Shown: positions 1 to 6,998 of the stretch, one piece after another
Numbering within the stretch: the first letter of the stretch is position 1
Layout of the letters: every line of letters starts with the position of its first letter
NCBI GenBank assembly: GCA_038209145.1
Contig: JBBQXZ010000125.1
Location: forward strand, 1-12,764
Source of the DNA: Lunatibacter sp038209145
Lineage (GTDB): Bacteria > Bacteroidota > Bacteroidia > Cytophagales > Cyclobacteriaceae
Length of the DNA stretch: 12,764 nucleotides
Direction of reading: 5' to 3'
Translations under genes and position numbers: made by a program
The notes under the pieces: generated by a model
What the model saw: only the letters and a program-made list of their open reading frames with translations
Told to the model about the DNA's origin: nothing
Databases searched by the model: none

Positions 1-689
1 CCATGAAGACTCCCGTCATGATCGAGATCTACAAGCAAGCAGCCGAAGGCAACTTTGACCTGAAGGACTCCATACCCATCATCAATGAGTTTAAAAGTAT
101 CTTGGATGAAAGTATTTACTCCATGGATCTGGGAGTTGATTCCCAGGAAGATTTGTACAGCCGTATCGGACAAAAAGCCACGATCTACGACCTTATGTAT
201 CAGATGATCATAAAAAGTAGCAATTTGGCTACAAATATTCTGATCGAGGCTGTGGATGCTAAAAAAGTCACCCAAACCATGCGGGACTTGGGAGCTGCGG
301 ACATCGAAGTGTTGCGTGGAGTCGAGGACCAAAAAGCGTACGAGGCCGGTATGAGCAACACCACCACAGCTTATGACCTGATGGTAATTATGGAAGCAAT
401 TGCCACCGGTAAAGCAGTCACCCCGGAAGCTTCTTCCCAGATGATGGAGGTTCTCTCAGATCAATATTTTAAGGATTTGATCCCAAAATACCTACCTGAA
501 GGCGTTAAAGTTGCCCATAAAACTGGATCCATCACCGGCGTACAACACGACTCCGCCATTGTAGAGCTGCCGGGTGGTAACCGATATGTCTTGGTAATTC
601 TGTCCAAAAACCTGACAGAAGTAGCTGCCGGCAAAGAAACCATTGCCCAAATCAGCAAGATGATTTATGAATTCGTTGACACCCAATAA
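1..689 (+). CDS. Class A beta-lactamase-like serine hydrolase (5' end cut by window)
   Basis: This is the C-terminal 228 residues of a class A beta-lactamase-related serine hydrolase (PER-like/'beta-lactamase 2' superfamily). The true start lies outside the window: the first in-frame ATG at base 3 encodes the Met just before Lys2, which I read as the lysine of the catalytic SxxK motif ('MKTPVMIEIYK'), so the nucleophilic Ser is just upstream. Numbering from that Met, the SDN-type motif is SSN (72-74) within 'KSSNLATNIL', and the third motif is KTG (173-175) in 'AHKTGS'. The omega-loop region reads RGVED (105-109) followed by NTTTA, rather than ExxLN, as in many non-lactamase hydrolases of this superfamily. 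Family members are exported and form an acyl-enzyme on the Ser; they cleave beta-lactams or D-Ala/peptide-like substrates. The stop at 687-689 lies 47 bp before the S13 peptidase gene, so the two may be cotranscribed. Whether it hydrolyses beta-lactams cannot be told from sequence. Confidence 0.9.
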   Translation, partial: MKTPVMIEIYKQAAEGNFDLKDSIPIINEFKSILDESIYSMDLGVDSQEDLYSRIGQKATIYDLMYQMIIKSSNLATNILIEAVDAKKVTQTMRDLGAADIEVLRGVEDQKAYEAGMSNTTTAYDLMVIMEAIATGKAVTPEASSQMMEVLSDQYFKDLIPKYLPEGVKVAHKTGSITGVQHDSAIVELPGGNRYVLVILSKNLTEVAAGKETIAQISKMIYEFVDTQ

Positions 690-736
690 ATTCCTGCTTT
701 CCAACTTTTTTTACAATCCTGTACAAAACCACTAAC

Positions 737-2035
737 ATGAAAAACCTACTTCTATTTTTGCTGATCCTGCTTTCCTCTTGTACGGTGCAGCGAATCCGGC
801 AGTTCGTTGACAAATCCGATATTTTTAACCAATCCGGGTTTACCGGCTTTATGCTTTATGATCCTGCCAAAAACAAAACACTTCATGCCGTCAACGAAGA
901 CATCTACTTCGTGCCTGCATCCAACACCAAGTTATTCACCTTCTATACCGCATATAAAGTACTTGGAGACAGCGTAAATGCCCTGAATGTGGTGGAAAGG
1001 GGGGACTCTCTGATCTTTTGGGGTACGGGGGATCCATCGCTGTTGCATCCGGATTTTCATTCGGAAGCCGCTTTGAAGGCTCTCCAGCAAACTAACAAAA
1101 AGCTTTTCTTTGCAGACAATACCCATCAGGTGACCCCAAATGGCCCCGGTTGGTCTTGGAGTTGGTATACTTATTATTTTGGTGCGGAGCGTTCCGCATT
1201 GCCTATTTATGGCAATGTGGTCAGGTTCAGTCGCACGCCCGATAATCCTACCTTGGAAATCTATCCTGCCTACTTCAGGAAAAGTACATACCCCGTACCG
1301 GAACTGTCAAGCAGTCAACCCGTCAGAGATCAGTCCCGCAATTTATTTCAAGTTCCATTTCCCCTGCAAGAAAGAAGCACGCTGCAGACAGACAAACCGT
1401 TCATGACCTCGTCTGCTTTAACTGTAACCTTACTGGAAGATGCGATTGGCAAATCCATTCAGACCATCCCTTTTGAACATGTTAAGAGTAAAAAGCCAAA
1501 AAAGATAAAGGGTGTCGAAACCCGTTTGCTTTACAAACAGATGATGGAGGATAGCGATAATTTTTTGGCCGAACAGCTGATGCTTTTGGTTTCTGATGCG
1601 CTCTTCGATTCTCTGAATTTTGATGCGGCAGTAGATTATGCCAAGCGGGAGTTTATGGCAGACTTAAGCGCTGAACCGCAGTGGGCAGACGGGTCCGGAC
1701 TATCGAGCAACAATAAATTCACGCCTAGAAGTATCGTTGAACTGCTGGATAAAATCCGGAATGAAGTTCCAGAAGAAGAAATTTTTGACTACTTTCCTGC
1801 CGGAGGCAACAAAGGCACCATCCGGTCCTGGTATAAAGCCGATGAAGGGCAACCACCTTATATTTATGCAAAAACAGGCACATTAAGCAACTCCATCTGC
1901 CTAAGCGGCTACCTACTGACCAAAAGCGGCAAAACCCTTTACTTTAGTTTCCTCCACAACAATTACCCGATCCCGTCAGATGACCTCAAACGGGAAATGG
2001 ATAAAATTCTGATTCAGGTTCACGGCAGCTATTGA
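737..2035 (+). CDS. dacB: Peptidase S13 D-alanyl-D-alanine carboxypeptidase/endopeptidase, PBP4-like lipoprotein
   Basis: A 432-residue low-molecular-mass penicillin-binding protein of the S13 (DacB/PBP4) family, which removes the terminal D-Ala from, or cuts cross-links in, peptidoglycan outside the inner membrane. All three catalytic motifs are visible: SxxK as SNTK at 62-65 in 'PASNTKLFT', SxN as SDN at 273-275 in 'SDNFLAEQ', and KTG at 379-381 in 'YAKTGTLSN'. The S13 signature 'DGSGLSSNN' is at 318-326. The N-terminus is an SPII signal with lipobox LSSC (Cys15), so the protein is probably lipid-anchored, unlike soluble E. coli PBP4. At 432 residues it is somewhat shorter than E. coli PBP4 (477), but the typical large insert between SxxK and SxN is present. 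The ATG at 737 is chosen because the lipoprotein signal begins there. It follows the class A-like hydrolase gene by 47 bp with no clear promoter between, which suggests cotranscription. Confidence 0.93.
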   Translation: MKNLLLFLLILLSSCTVQRIRQFVDKSDIFNQSGFTGFMLYDPAKNKTLHAVNEDIYFVPASNTKLFTFYTAYKVLGDSVNALNVVERGDSLIFWGTGDPSLLHPDFHSEAALKALQQTNKKLFFADNTHQVTPNGPGWSWSWYTYYFGAERSALPIYGNVVRFSRTPDNPTLEIYPAYFRKSTYPVPELSSSQPVRDQSRNLFQVPFPLQERSTLQTDKPFMTSSALTVTLLEDAIGKSIQTIPFEHVKSKKPKKIKGVETRLLYKQMMEDSDNFLAEQLMLLVSDALFDSLNFDAAVDYAKREFMADLSAEPQWADGSGLSSNNKFTPRSIVELLDKIRNEVPEEEIFDYFPAGGNKGTIRSWYKADEGQPPYIYAKTGTLSNSICLSGYLLTKSGKTLYFSFLHNNYPIPSDDLKREMDKILIQVHGSY

Positions 2036-2150
2036 ATGATGGATTTTTTTAGTGTTTTATTCCCCAATTTAATCACACCATTTTGGCATTTGCTTTGCTC
2101 CTTTTTTATAAATATTCAGTGCGGGGAATTTTGACAAGTAACAAAAAGCC

Positions 2151-3329
2151 ATGAAAAACTTCAATGTGATTACCGCTTTAACCGCCATTTTTTTCGCTTC
2201 CCTTTCTTATGGGTGTATCCAAGAAAACAGCAAACCAGAGCCTATAATACCTTCGGAAATCATGCTTATCGATGCCTTTCCCGGCCTGACTTTTACCCGA
2301 CCTGTGGATTTACAGCATGCAGGTGACGAGCGAATATTCATAGTAGAACAGCCCGGTATCATCTCTGTTGTTAGTGGGGATTCCCAGGAACTCACGAAGG
2401 GTGTTTTCCTCAATATCGAATCCCAAGTCCGGTATCAGGGCAACGAAGAAGGCCTGCTGGGTTTGGCCTTCCACCCTGATTACGACTCTAACGGATATTT
2501 CTTCGTCAACTATACCACCTCGAGCCCAAACCGAACTGTCATATCCCGTTTTCAGGTTTCTGATTCCAACCCAGACAAAGCAGATGTGGGTAGTGAGCTT
2601 ATCCTCCTGAAGATCGGACAACCCTATGGCAACCACAATGGAGGTCAGGTTGCATTTGGACCTGACGGATTTTTATATATTGGAATGGGAGATGGAGGAT
2701 CTAGCGGCGACCCCCTAAACAATTCCCAGGATCTCACCAAGCTGCTCGGGGCAATCCTTCGGATAGACGTGAACAATACCGGCAATGACCAAAATTATTC
2801 CATCCCTGCCGACAACCCTTTTGCGAACAACACAGCTGGATATCGAGAAGAAATCTTTGCCTTCGGCCTGAGAAACCCCTGGCGGTTTAGCTTTGATGCA
2901 GAAAATGGGGATCTTTGGACTGGAGATGTCGGACAGAATCGTTTGGAGGAAATCAACCTCATCGAAATTGGCGGGAACTACGGCTGGCGAACCATGGAAG
3001 GAACCCAATGTTTCAACCCATCTTCAGACTGCGATCAAAGTGGATTGATATTGCCTGTTTGGGAATATGGAAGATCCGCAGGAGATGTGTCCGTTACTGG
3101 TGGATATGTCTATCGAGGAAAAAACATTACCCAGCTGCAGGGTCGATATATCTATGGGGATTTTGCTTCGGGAAGAATATGGTCGCTGGATATCAGCAAT
3201 CCAAACAGTCCAAGCAATAGCGAATTGATGCAGGTTCCATTTGGTCTTTCTTCTTTTGGCGTGGATCTAAATGCAGAATTGTATATCTGTGGTTTTGACG
3301 GGAAGATTCATCTCCTTACAGCAGAATAA
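2151..3329 (+). CDS. Exported PQQ-type sugar dehydrogenase (glucose/sorbosone dehydrogenase family)
   Basis: A 392-residue protein of the GSDH family (COG2133), related to soluble quinoprotein glucose dehydrogenase and L-sorbosone dehydrogenase. These are six-bladed beta-propellers that oxidise sugars in the periplasm or at the cell surface, usually with PQQ. Visible signatures: 'GLLGLAFHPDY' (101-111), 'HNGGQVAFGPDGFLYIGMGD' starting at His162, where the family's catalytic-base His lies, 'FGLRNPWRFSFD' (238-249, Arg241), and 'GDVGQNRLEEINLIEIGGNY' from 258, then GWR. The N-terminus is a signal peptide ending in SYGC (Cys22). This is a loose lipobox with no aliphatic residue at -3, so either lipidation or type I cleavage is possible. 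Length fits the family without extra cytochrome domains. A 115-bp gap precedes it, so it is probably transcribed separately from the S13 gene; I see only a degenerate promoter there. No PQQ biosynthesis genes are in the window. The substrate and true cofactor are unknown. Confidence 0.92.
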   Translation: MKNFNVITALTAIFFASLSYGCIQENSKPEPIIPSEIMLIDAFPGLTFTRPVDLQHAGDERIFIVEQPGIISVVSGDSQELTKGVFLNIESQVRYQGNEEGLLGLAFHPDYDSNGYFFVNYTTSSPNRTVISRFQVSDSNPDKADVGSELILLKIGQPYGNHNGGQVAFGPDGFLYIGMGDGGSSGDPLNNSQDLTKLLGAILRIDVNNTGNDQNYSIPADNPFANNTAGYREEIFAFGLRNPWRFSFDAENGDLWTGDVGQNRLEEINLIEIGGNYGWRTMEGTQCFNPSSDCDQSGLILPVWEYGRSAGDVSVTGGYVYRGKNITQLQGRYIYGDFASGRIWSLDISNPNSPSNSELMQVPFGLSSFGVDLNAELYICGFDGKIHLLTAE

Positions 3330-3776
3330 GCCAGCAAACCAATCAAAACGTGAAGGTCTGGACGCACGATGGATGCAATGATTGCCATTAAAAACAATAA
3401 ATAATTGACGTTGATTTCCTTCCCTACCCGGATAAATTTTCCAATTTAATTTGTTCTTCGTTGGTTGCAGAAATGGTTTCGGAACAACCAATAATTGATA
3501 GTCCGAACTAATAGCTTGACATGAAAACTGATTGTCTCCAATTCCTGTTTTTTTAAATTGGAAACAGATGGAGAATATGCAGACTAAGCGATTACCTTCG
3601 TCAACCTGCATCTAATTGCTGATCATGAAGTCAATTTCTAAAAATTAGTTTTCTTTGTATTTTATAAAGAAATCTACTTAAAAAAATCACATTTTATTTT
3701 TTTATATCAGGTTTTTTGCTTTTCATTGTATCAAAATTGTTTTTCAAAATATTTTAACTCTTTAAGTCCTGATTTA
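3330..3776 (+). other. 447-bp AT-rich region without a supported gene
   Basis: Between the sugar dehydrogenase stop and the next credible start I find no convincing coding sequence. All forward frames contain frequent stops. A minus-strand open frame of 114 codons (3267-3611) has no recognisable domain, overlaps the dehydrogenase 3' end and lacks a plausible promoter, so I do not annotate it. The second half (about 3640-3760) is extremely T/A rich, with several T runs, and probably holds the promoter of the downstream gene, though no clean TTTG/TAnnTTTG pair is visible. The stretch contains one imperfect inverted repeat, listed separately. Confidence 0.6.
3535..3574. repeat. Imperfect 12-bp-stem inverted repeat (possible RNA hairpin)
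   Basis: The arms TCTCCA (3535-3540) plus CTGTTT (3545-3550) pair with AAACAG (3562-3567) plus TGGAGA (3569-3574). This leaves an internal bulge (ATTC against A) and an 11-nt loop. A competing 7-bp hairpin uses TCCAATT (3537-3543) with AATTGGA (3556-3562), so the two folds exclude each other. No T-run follows on the plus strand, so it is not a classic intrinsic terminator for the upstream gene. It could be a structured 5' leader, a protein-binding palindrome or chance in AT-rich DNA. Confidence 0.4.
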
Positions 3777-5438
3777 ATGAAAAAATTTTTATGTTTTCTG
3801 GTAATAATGCTACTACGGCATTTCACAATAGCCCAATCGATCCCATCAGAATTATTTCCTGTTTGGGGGGATGAACAAATCATTTATCAAGAAAATATTC
3901 CCCACATACAGCTGGTAAAAAGGAAAGGTGCCTATTATACAATCTTAGAAACAGCTAATATTGGATCAAAAAAAGACAAAAGTTCCGTTTTGGTGAAATA
4001 TGATCAAGATTTAAAAATTCTAGAAAAGGTAAATCTCAAAGAACTGTTTCCACTTGGAAATACTGATTGTTTCCACCTTTTATCCTTTGGGGAAAAACTC
4101 TATCTATTTTTTGGATATTATCCCAATTCGAGCAAAAAAGAGTTTTTCGCCCAAGAAATAAACTCCGAGAAGTTAATCTTGAAAGGATATCCCGTGAAAA
4201 TAACAGACTTTACATTCGAAAGTAGCACCAAAAACGAAGCTGTTCAATCCTTTCCAAATAAAGAAGCCTTTAGATTTCAATTTTCCCCCGACAAAACAAA
4301 ACTACTCATTATTCATCAACGCTCAGATGTGGAAGGGTTCATTCATGGGTACGATTTTCTTTTGATAAATGAAAACCTGGAAAAATTAGCGAATCTAAAC
4401 TTCCCCTTGACATTGCCGCAAAACTGGCAAGGTATCAATATACCTCACGTAGAGGATTCAGGCAACTTCCACTTTTTGGCTGAGCCTCATCACGTATTTG
4501 AAAAAGGGGAAAGTGCGGGCAAGAAAGTCCCGCATTTGCTTTTTACCTACACGTTGGCGACAAATTCTAACCGCATCACATCCCTGGACCTTGATGTAGA
4601 AATGCTATCACAGATAGGATTTGCCGTGGATCCAACCGGAGCTATTTATATCGGTGGCTTCTATACTGCAGCTGGGGGAGTTGAAAACACATCAGGACTA
4701 TTTTTTTTGAAATTGAATTCAACCGACCATAAAGTCCTGATCCGAAAAACAATCCAACTTGACCAAATTAACAGCTCTACTTCCAAGCAACAAGTGGACG
4801 GGAAAACGCACAAAGTTTCAGACATTCCTATGAAAAACACCTCTTTTCATGTCAAGGATCTTCTGCTTACCGAGGATGGGAATTTGGTATTGGTAGGAGA
4901 ATCCTACGAACAAAAAATCTCAATGCTACAGGCTAACAAACCATTTTCAGGCAGGACGCAAGCAGTCTTTGGGAATATCTTGGCAGTTGGTCTATCACAG
5001 GCAGGTAATCTCCATTGGTCTCAAGTGATCGGTAAAAAACAACTCGTGGGGGGAAAAGACTTCAATTTGGCTTCCTTTTCCATTTGGCAAGCTGAAAACA
5101 ACCTGTATTTGCTATTCAATGACAACAAGAAAAATACTGATCTCGAGAACAAGAGCAAAATTCACCCTTTTCATTCCCTCATGAATAAAAAAGACCATGC
5201 GCTATCCCTACTATCCTTCGATAACTCAGGTATGCCGCAGAAATCACAAATCGAGATTTATCCTAAAATAAATGGGAATACCAAAAAGTTGCTTTCTGTG
5301 CTTCCGAAAGAAAATAATATGATCGTAATGGATAGAAAAAAGAAATCTATCCGCTTGGTAAGGTTGGTAACACATCCTGCTCCGCCCTTTCAGATTGAGA
5401 ATGCGATGCTTGCGAGTGATACATTAAATGCCCCGTGA
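3777..5438 (+). CDS. Exported protein of unknown function, predicted beta-propeller-like
   Basis: I do not recognise a named family. The ATG at 3777 gives 553 residues starting 'MKKFLCFLVIMLL', a clear signal peptide with a type I site after 'FTIA' (about residue 19). An in-frame TTG at 3726 would add 17 residues before the signal and is unlikely. The mature chain alternates short hydrophobic strands with turn motifs, such as 'DPTGAIYIGGFY' (about residue 283) and 'EDGNLVLVGESY', which look like blades of a beta-propeller of the kind found in many secreted Bacteroidota proteins. No catalytic motif, TM segment or C-terminal sorting domain is visible. The gene is noticeably richer in A/T and in AAA/AAT/TTT codons than its left neighbour. 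It is followed after 120 bp by another exported unknown with its own promoter, so it is probably monocistronic. A surface or periplasmic binding or scaffold role is possible but only inferred. Confidence 0.88.
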   Translation: MKKFLCFLVIMLLRHFTIAQSIPSELFPVWGDEQIIYQENIPHIQLVKRKGAYYTILETANIGSKKDKSSVLVKYDQDLKILEKVNLKELFPLGNTDCFHLLSFGEKLYLFFGYYPNSSKKEFFAQEINSEKLILKGYPVKITDFTFESSTKNEAVQSFPNKEAFRFQFSPDKTKLLIIHQRSDVEGFIHGYDFLLINENLEKLANLNFPLTLPQNWQGINIPHVEDSGNFHFLAEPHHVFEKGESAGKKVPHLLFTYTLATNSNRITSLDLDVEMLSQIGFAVDPTGAIYIGGFYTAAGGVENTSGLFFLKLNSTDHKVLIRKTIQLDQINSSTSKQQVDGKTHKVSDIPMKNTSFHVKDLLLTEDGNLVLVGESYEQKISMLQANKPFSGRTQAVFGNILAVGLSQAGNLHWSQVIGKKQLVGGKDFNLASFSIWQAENNLYLLFNDNKKNTDLENKSKIHPFHSLMNKKDHALSLLSFDNSGMPQKSQIEIYPKINGNTKKLLSVLPKENNMIVMDRKKKSIRLVRLVTHPAPPFQIENAMLASDTLNAP

Positions 5439-5512
5439 TGATCTTTTCGATCGCCAAGATACTTTGCGGTCTTATCATTGTCCTTCAATTTTATTAAATT
5501 TCCATTCACTGA

Positions 5513-5542
5513 TTTGATAGTTGAGGAACATGATTATTTTTG
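5513..5542 (+). promoter_or_regulatory. Bacteroidota-type housekeeping promoter (TTTG-N18-TATTTTTG)
   Basis: TTTG at 5513-5516 is followed by an 18-nt spacer and TATTTTTG at 5535-5542. The -7 box is an exact match to the Bacteroidota consensus TAnnTTTG, and the -33 box matches TTTG at near-standard spacing. Transcription would start near 5547 and give a 5' leader of about 12 nt before the ATG at 5559. This is the best promoter match I found in the window. Confidence 0.65.
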
Positions 5543-5558
5543 GTAAAAATCATTACAA

Positions 5559-6116
5559 ATGGCTTTACGCATTTACTTGTTTCTATCTTTAGGTCTCACT
5601 GTCTCTTTACTCTCTAGTTACAGGTCTTACTCCCAACAGGCGATAGACCAAATCACAGACATCAATGAGCTTCATTTGGGGGAATCTCTCGGTGAATTAA
5701 ATGGTTCTCTATACCTTATCACAGGAAAAGAACCCGTATATCAACGAAACCCCTGGCTGGCACAGAGTTTCTTACGGAATTTGGACAGGGGCCTTCAGGA
5801 AGCCATCTATGAGGGGAACACTTTTCACATCCTCAATGGACTGAAAGCTTCAGATATGAGGGTGCATTTTTATAAGGAAAAACTGTTTAAAGTCCGTTGG
5901 ACCTTTGATCGAAAAGATTTCCCCAATCTTTCCGGGGTGTTTTCAGATTTTAAGGACTGTTTCCAAAAACGGTATGGTCCGACTACAGGCTCTATCTTTG
6001 ACGACACCCTGATTTGGGAAGGAAGCAGAAATCGCCTACAGGTGTTTATGGATGACGATTCCATCCAAGTGGAATTTAGGAACCAGTTAATCGAAAAAAC
6101 AATCCAAGTTTTGTGA
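5559..6116 (+). CDS. Small exported protein of unknown function (185 aa)
   Basis: I do not recognise a family. The ATG at 5559 opens directly into a hydrophobic signal segment 'MALRIYLFLSLGLTVSLL', with a likely type I cleavage site around 'SYS/QQ' (residues 24-27). The mature part of about 160 residues starts with 'NELHLGESLGELNGSLY' and has mixed alpha/beta character with aromatic and charged strands ('MRVHFYKEKLFKVRWTFDRK', 'LIWEGSRNRLQVFMDDDSIQ'). It has no TM segment after the signal, one Cys in the mature part ('KDCF') and no visible catalytic motif. The LGESLGEL stretch vaguely recalls the 'lG.s..dv...L' start of small periplasmic beta-rich domains, but I would not assign one. It has its own strong promoter and ends 44 bp from the convergent DUF2784 gene. 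No clear terminator lies in that gap. Confidence 0.85.
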   Translation: MALRIYLFLSLGLTVSLLSSYRSYSQQAIDQITDINELHLGESLGELNGSLYLITGKEPVYQRNPWLAQSFLRNLDRGLQEAIYEGNTFHILNGLKASDMRVHFYKEKLFKVRWTFDRKDFPNLSGVFSDFKDCFQKRYGPTTGSIFDDTLIWEGSRNRLQVFMDDDSIQVEFRNQLIEKTIQVL

Positions 6117-6160
6117 CGGGAAAAGGAATTGTAAGACAATCAAAAGATATGTTGGATTCT

Positions 6161-6553
6161 TCAAGCTCTACGTTCCCCGATTTTTTTTGAAAAATTCACT
6201 TTGATGGAAATTGCTAAAGCCAAAACCGCAAACCCTAGTGTGAGACTATCTACAATGCTCGCTGGGAGGGAAAGACCTAGCAATCTCCCAAATAAATAAC
6301 TAATATATGAGGAAGGCATATCCGTCACCCCCAGCTGCCTCAAAATTTCCCAATGCCAGTCAGTTAGCGGACAATAGCCCAATCCATACCAAATACCCAA
6401 AATACCCCAGGAAGCGAATGTCAGTATTATACAGGCCAAATGCCACTTACGAAGCGGCCTCCAAATCCATCCAGTCAGATTAAACAAAATGAGCCCGGTA
6501 TGGAAGACAAGGAAAAAATAATCCGCAAGTTCGAGATACAAGTCTCCCTCCAT
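6161..6553 (-). CDS. DUF2784 family small membrane protein
   Basis: A 130-residue inner-membrane protein of the DUF2784 family (PF10861), function unknown. The family hallmarks are visible: 'FHTGLILFNLTGWIW' (17-31), then 'RKWHLA' (35-40), an 'LTFASWGILGIWYGLGYCPLTDWHW' block that ends in the invariant GYCPLTDWHW (59-68), and 'LG' shortly after. Four hydrophobic segments are apparent, at about 8-30, 38-58, 82-95 and 98-118; the third is weak. The conserved Cys/His/Trp cluster in GYCPLTDWHW would lie near a membrane face. The ATG at 6553 is the start that preserves the first helix. The gene begins 28 bp after the copper-storage protein gene on the same strand, so the two are likely cotranscribed. 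Confidence 0.88.
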   Translation of the reverse strand: MEGDLYLELADYFFLVFHTGLILFNLTGWIWRPLRKWHLACIILTFASWGILGIWYGLGYCPLTDWHWEILRQLGVTDMPSSYISYLFGRLLGLSLPASIVDSLTLGFAVLALAISIKVNFSKKIGERRA

Positions 6554-6581
6554 TTTGTCATTTATATATTAAAATGAACTG

Positions 6582-6908
6582 TTAGCTCGCTTTTAAATAA
6601 TTTTTACAAGCTTCCATACAAGCCTCGCAATTCCTGGCGCACAACTGACAGTGGTCGTGTTCGTGTTTTTCACACTCTTCGGCACAATTGCCGCAAACCG
6701 AAATACAGTATTCCAACAAAGGAACATAGTTGTCAAATGAGACAGTCAGCACTGAAGCAGTAGTTCCGCATATTTGCGCACAAACGATATTGTTCCGTAT
6801 ACAATCAACCATTTGCGTTACATTGGATTCTCCAAGACAAGCATTGGTACAATTTTCACAGGTTACTTTACACTCATTCAATACACGAATCAAATGTTGG
6901 GTATTCAT
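6582..6908 (-). CDS. csp: Four-helix-bundle copper-storage protein (Csp/DUF326 family), 16 Cys
   Basis: A Cys-rich four-helix protein of the Csp/DUF326 family. Members store many Cu(I) ions on cysteines lining the core of the bundle. I use the ATG at 6908, which gives 108 residues starting 'MNTQHLIRVLNECKVTCENC', the position where the family normally begins; the open frame extends in-frame to 6950, but those 14 residues look non-conserved. Cysteines are at 13, 17, 20, 24, 36, 43, 47, 68, 72, 75, 79, 87, 90, 94, 97 and 101, mostly spaced CxxC or CxxxC as on helix faces. Family hallmarks 'CEKHEHDHCQLCARNCEAC' (79-97) are present. No signal peptide or Tat motif is seen, so it should be cytosolic like Csp3 rather than exported Csp1. 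The DUF2784 gene follows 28 bp downstream; the serine hydrolase gene ends 90 bp upstream. No copper-responsive regulator or exporter is in the window. Confidence 0.9.
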   Translation of the reverse strand: MNTQHLIRVLNECKVTCENCTNACLGESNVTQMVDCIRNNIVCAQICGTTASVLTVSFDNYVPLLEYCISVCGNCAEECEKHEHDHCQLCARNCEACMEACKNYLKAS

Positions 6909-6998
6909 AATCATTGCTGTTTGGTTAAATTGAAATGGATCAAACAACATGCCACGTAATTGCCAGATAACCAGTCAAGGACCTAAATAAATTAATTT

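Noticed and set aside
3267..3611. Minus-strand open frame of 114 codons in the gene-poor stretch
   Set aside because: It overlaps the 3' end of the sugar dehydrogenase on the opposite strand, shows no domain or signal peptide and has no promoter; it is probably chance.
3726..3776. TTG start that extends the 553-aa secreted protein by 17 residues
   Set aside because: The extension precedes a clear signal peptide starting at the ATG at 3777, so it would put polar residues before the signal.
5439..5510. GATC repeat and a long-range TGATGAT/ATCATT pairing after the secreted protein gene
   Set aside because: The short stem is only 4 bp and the longer pairing has a large loop and a wobble; it is not convincing as a terminator.
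6128..6140. ATTGT/ACAAT hairpin between the convergent genes
   Set aside because: A 5-bp, mostly A-T stem with a 3-nt loop and no T-run is too weak to call a terminator.
6909..6950. Longer start for the copper-storage protein
   Set aside because: Family members begin at the MNTQHL-type residues; the 14 added residues do not look conserved.
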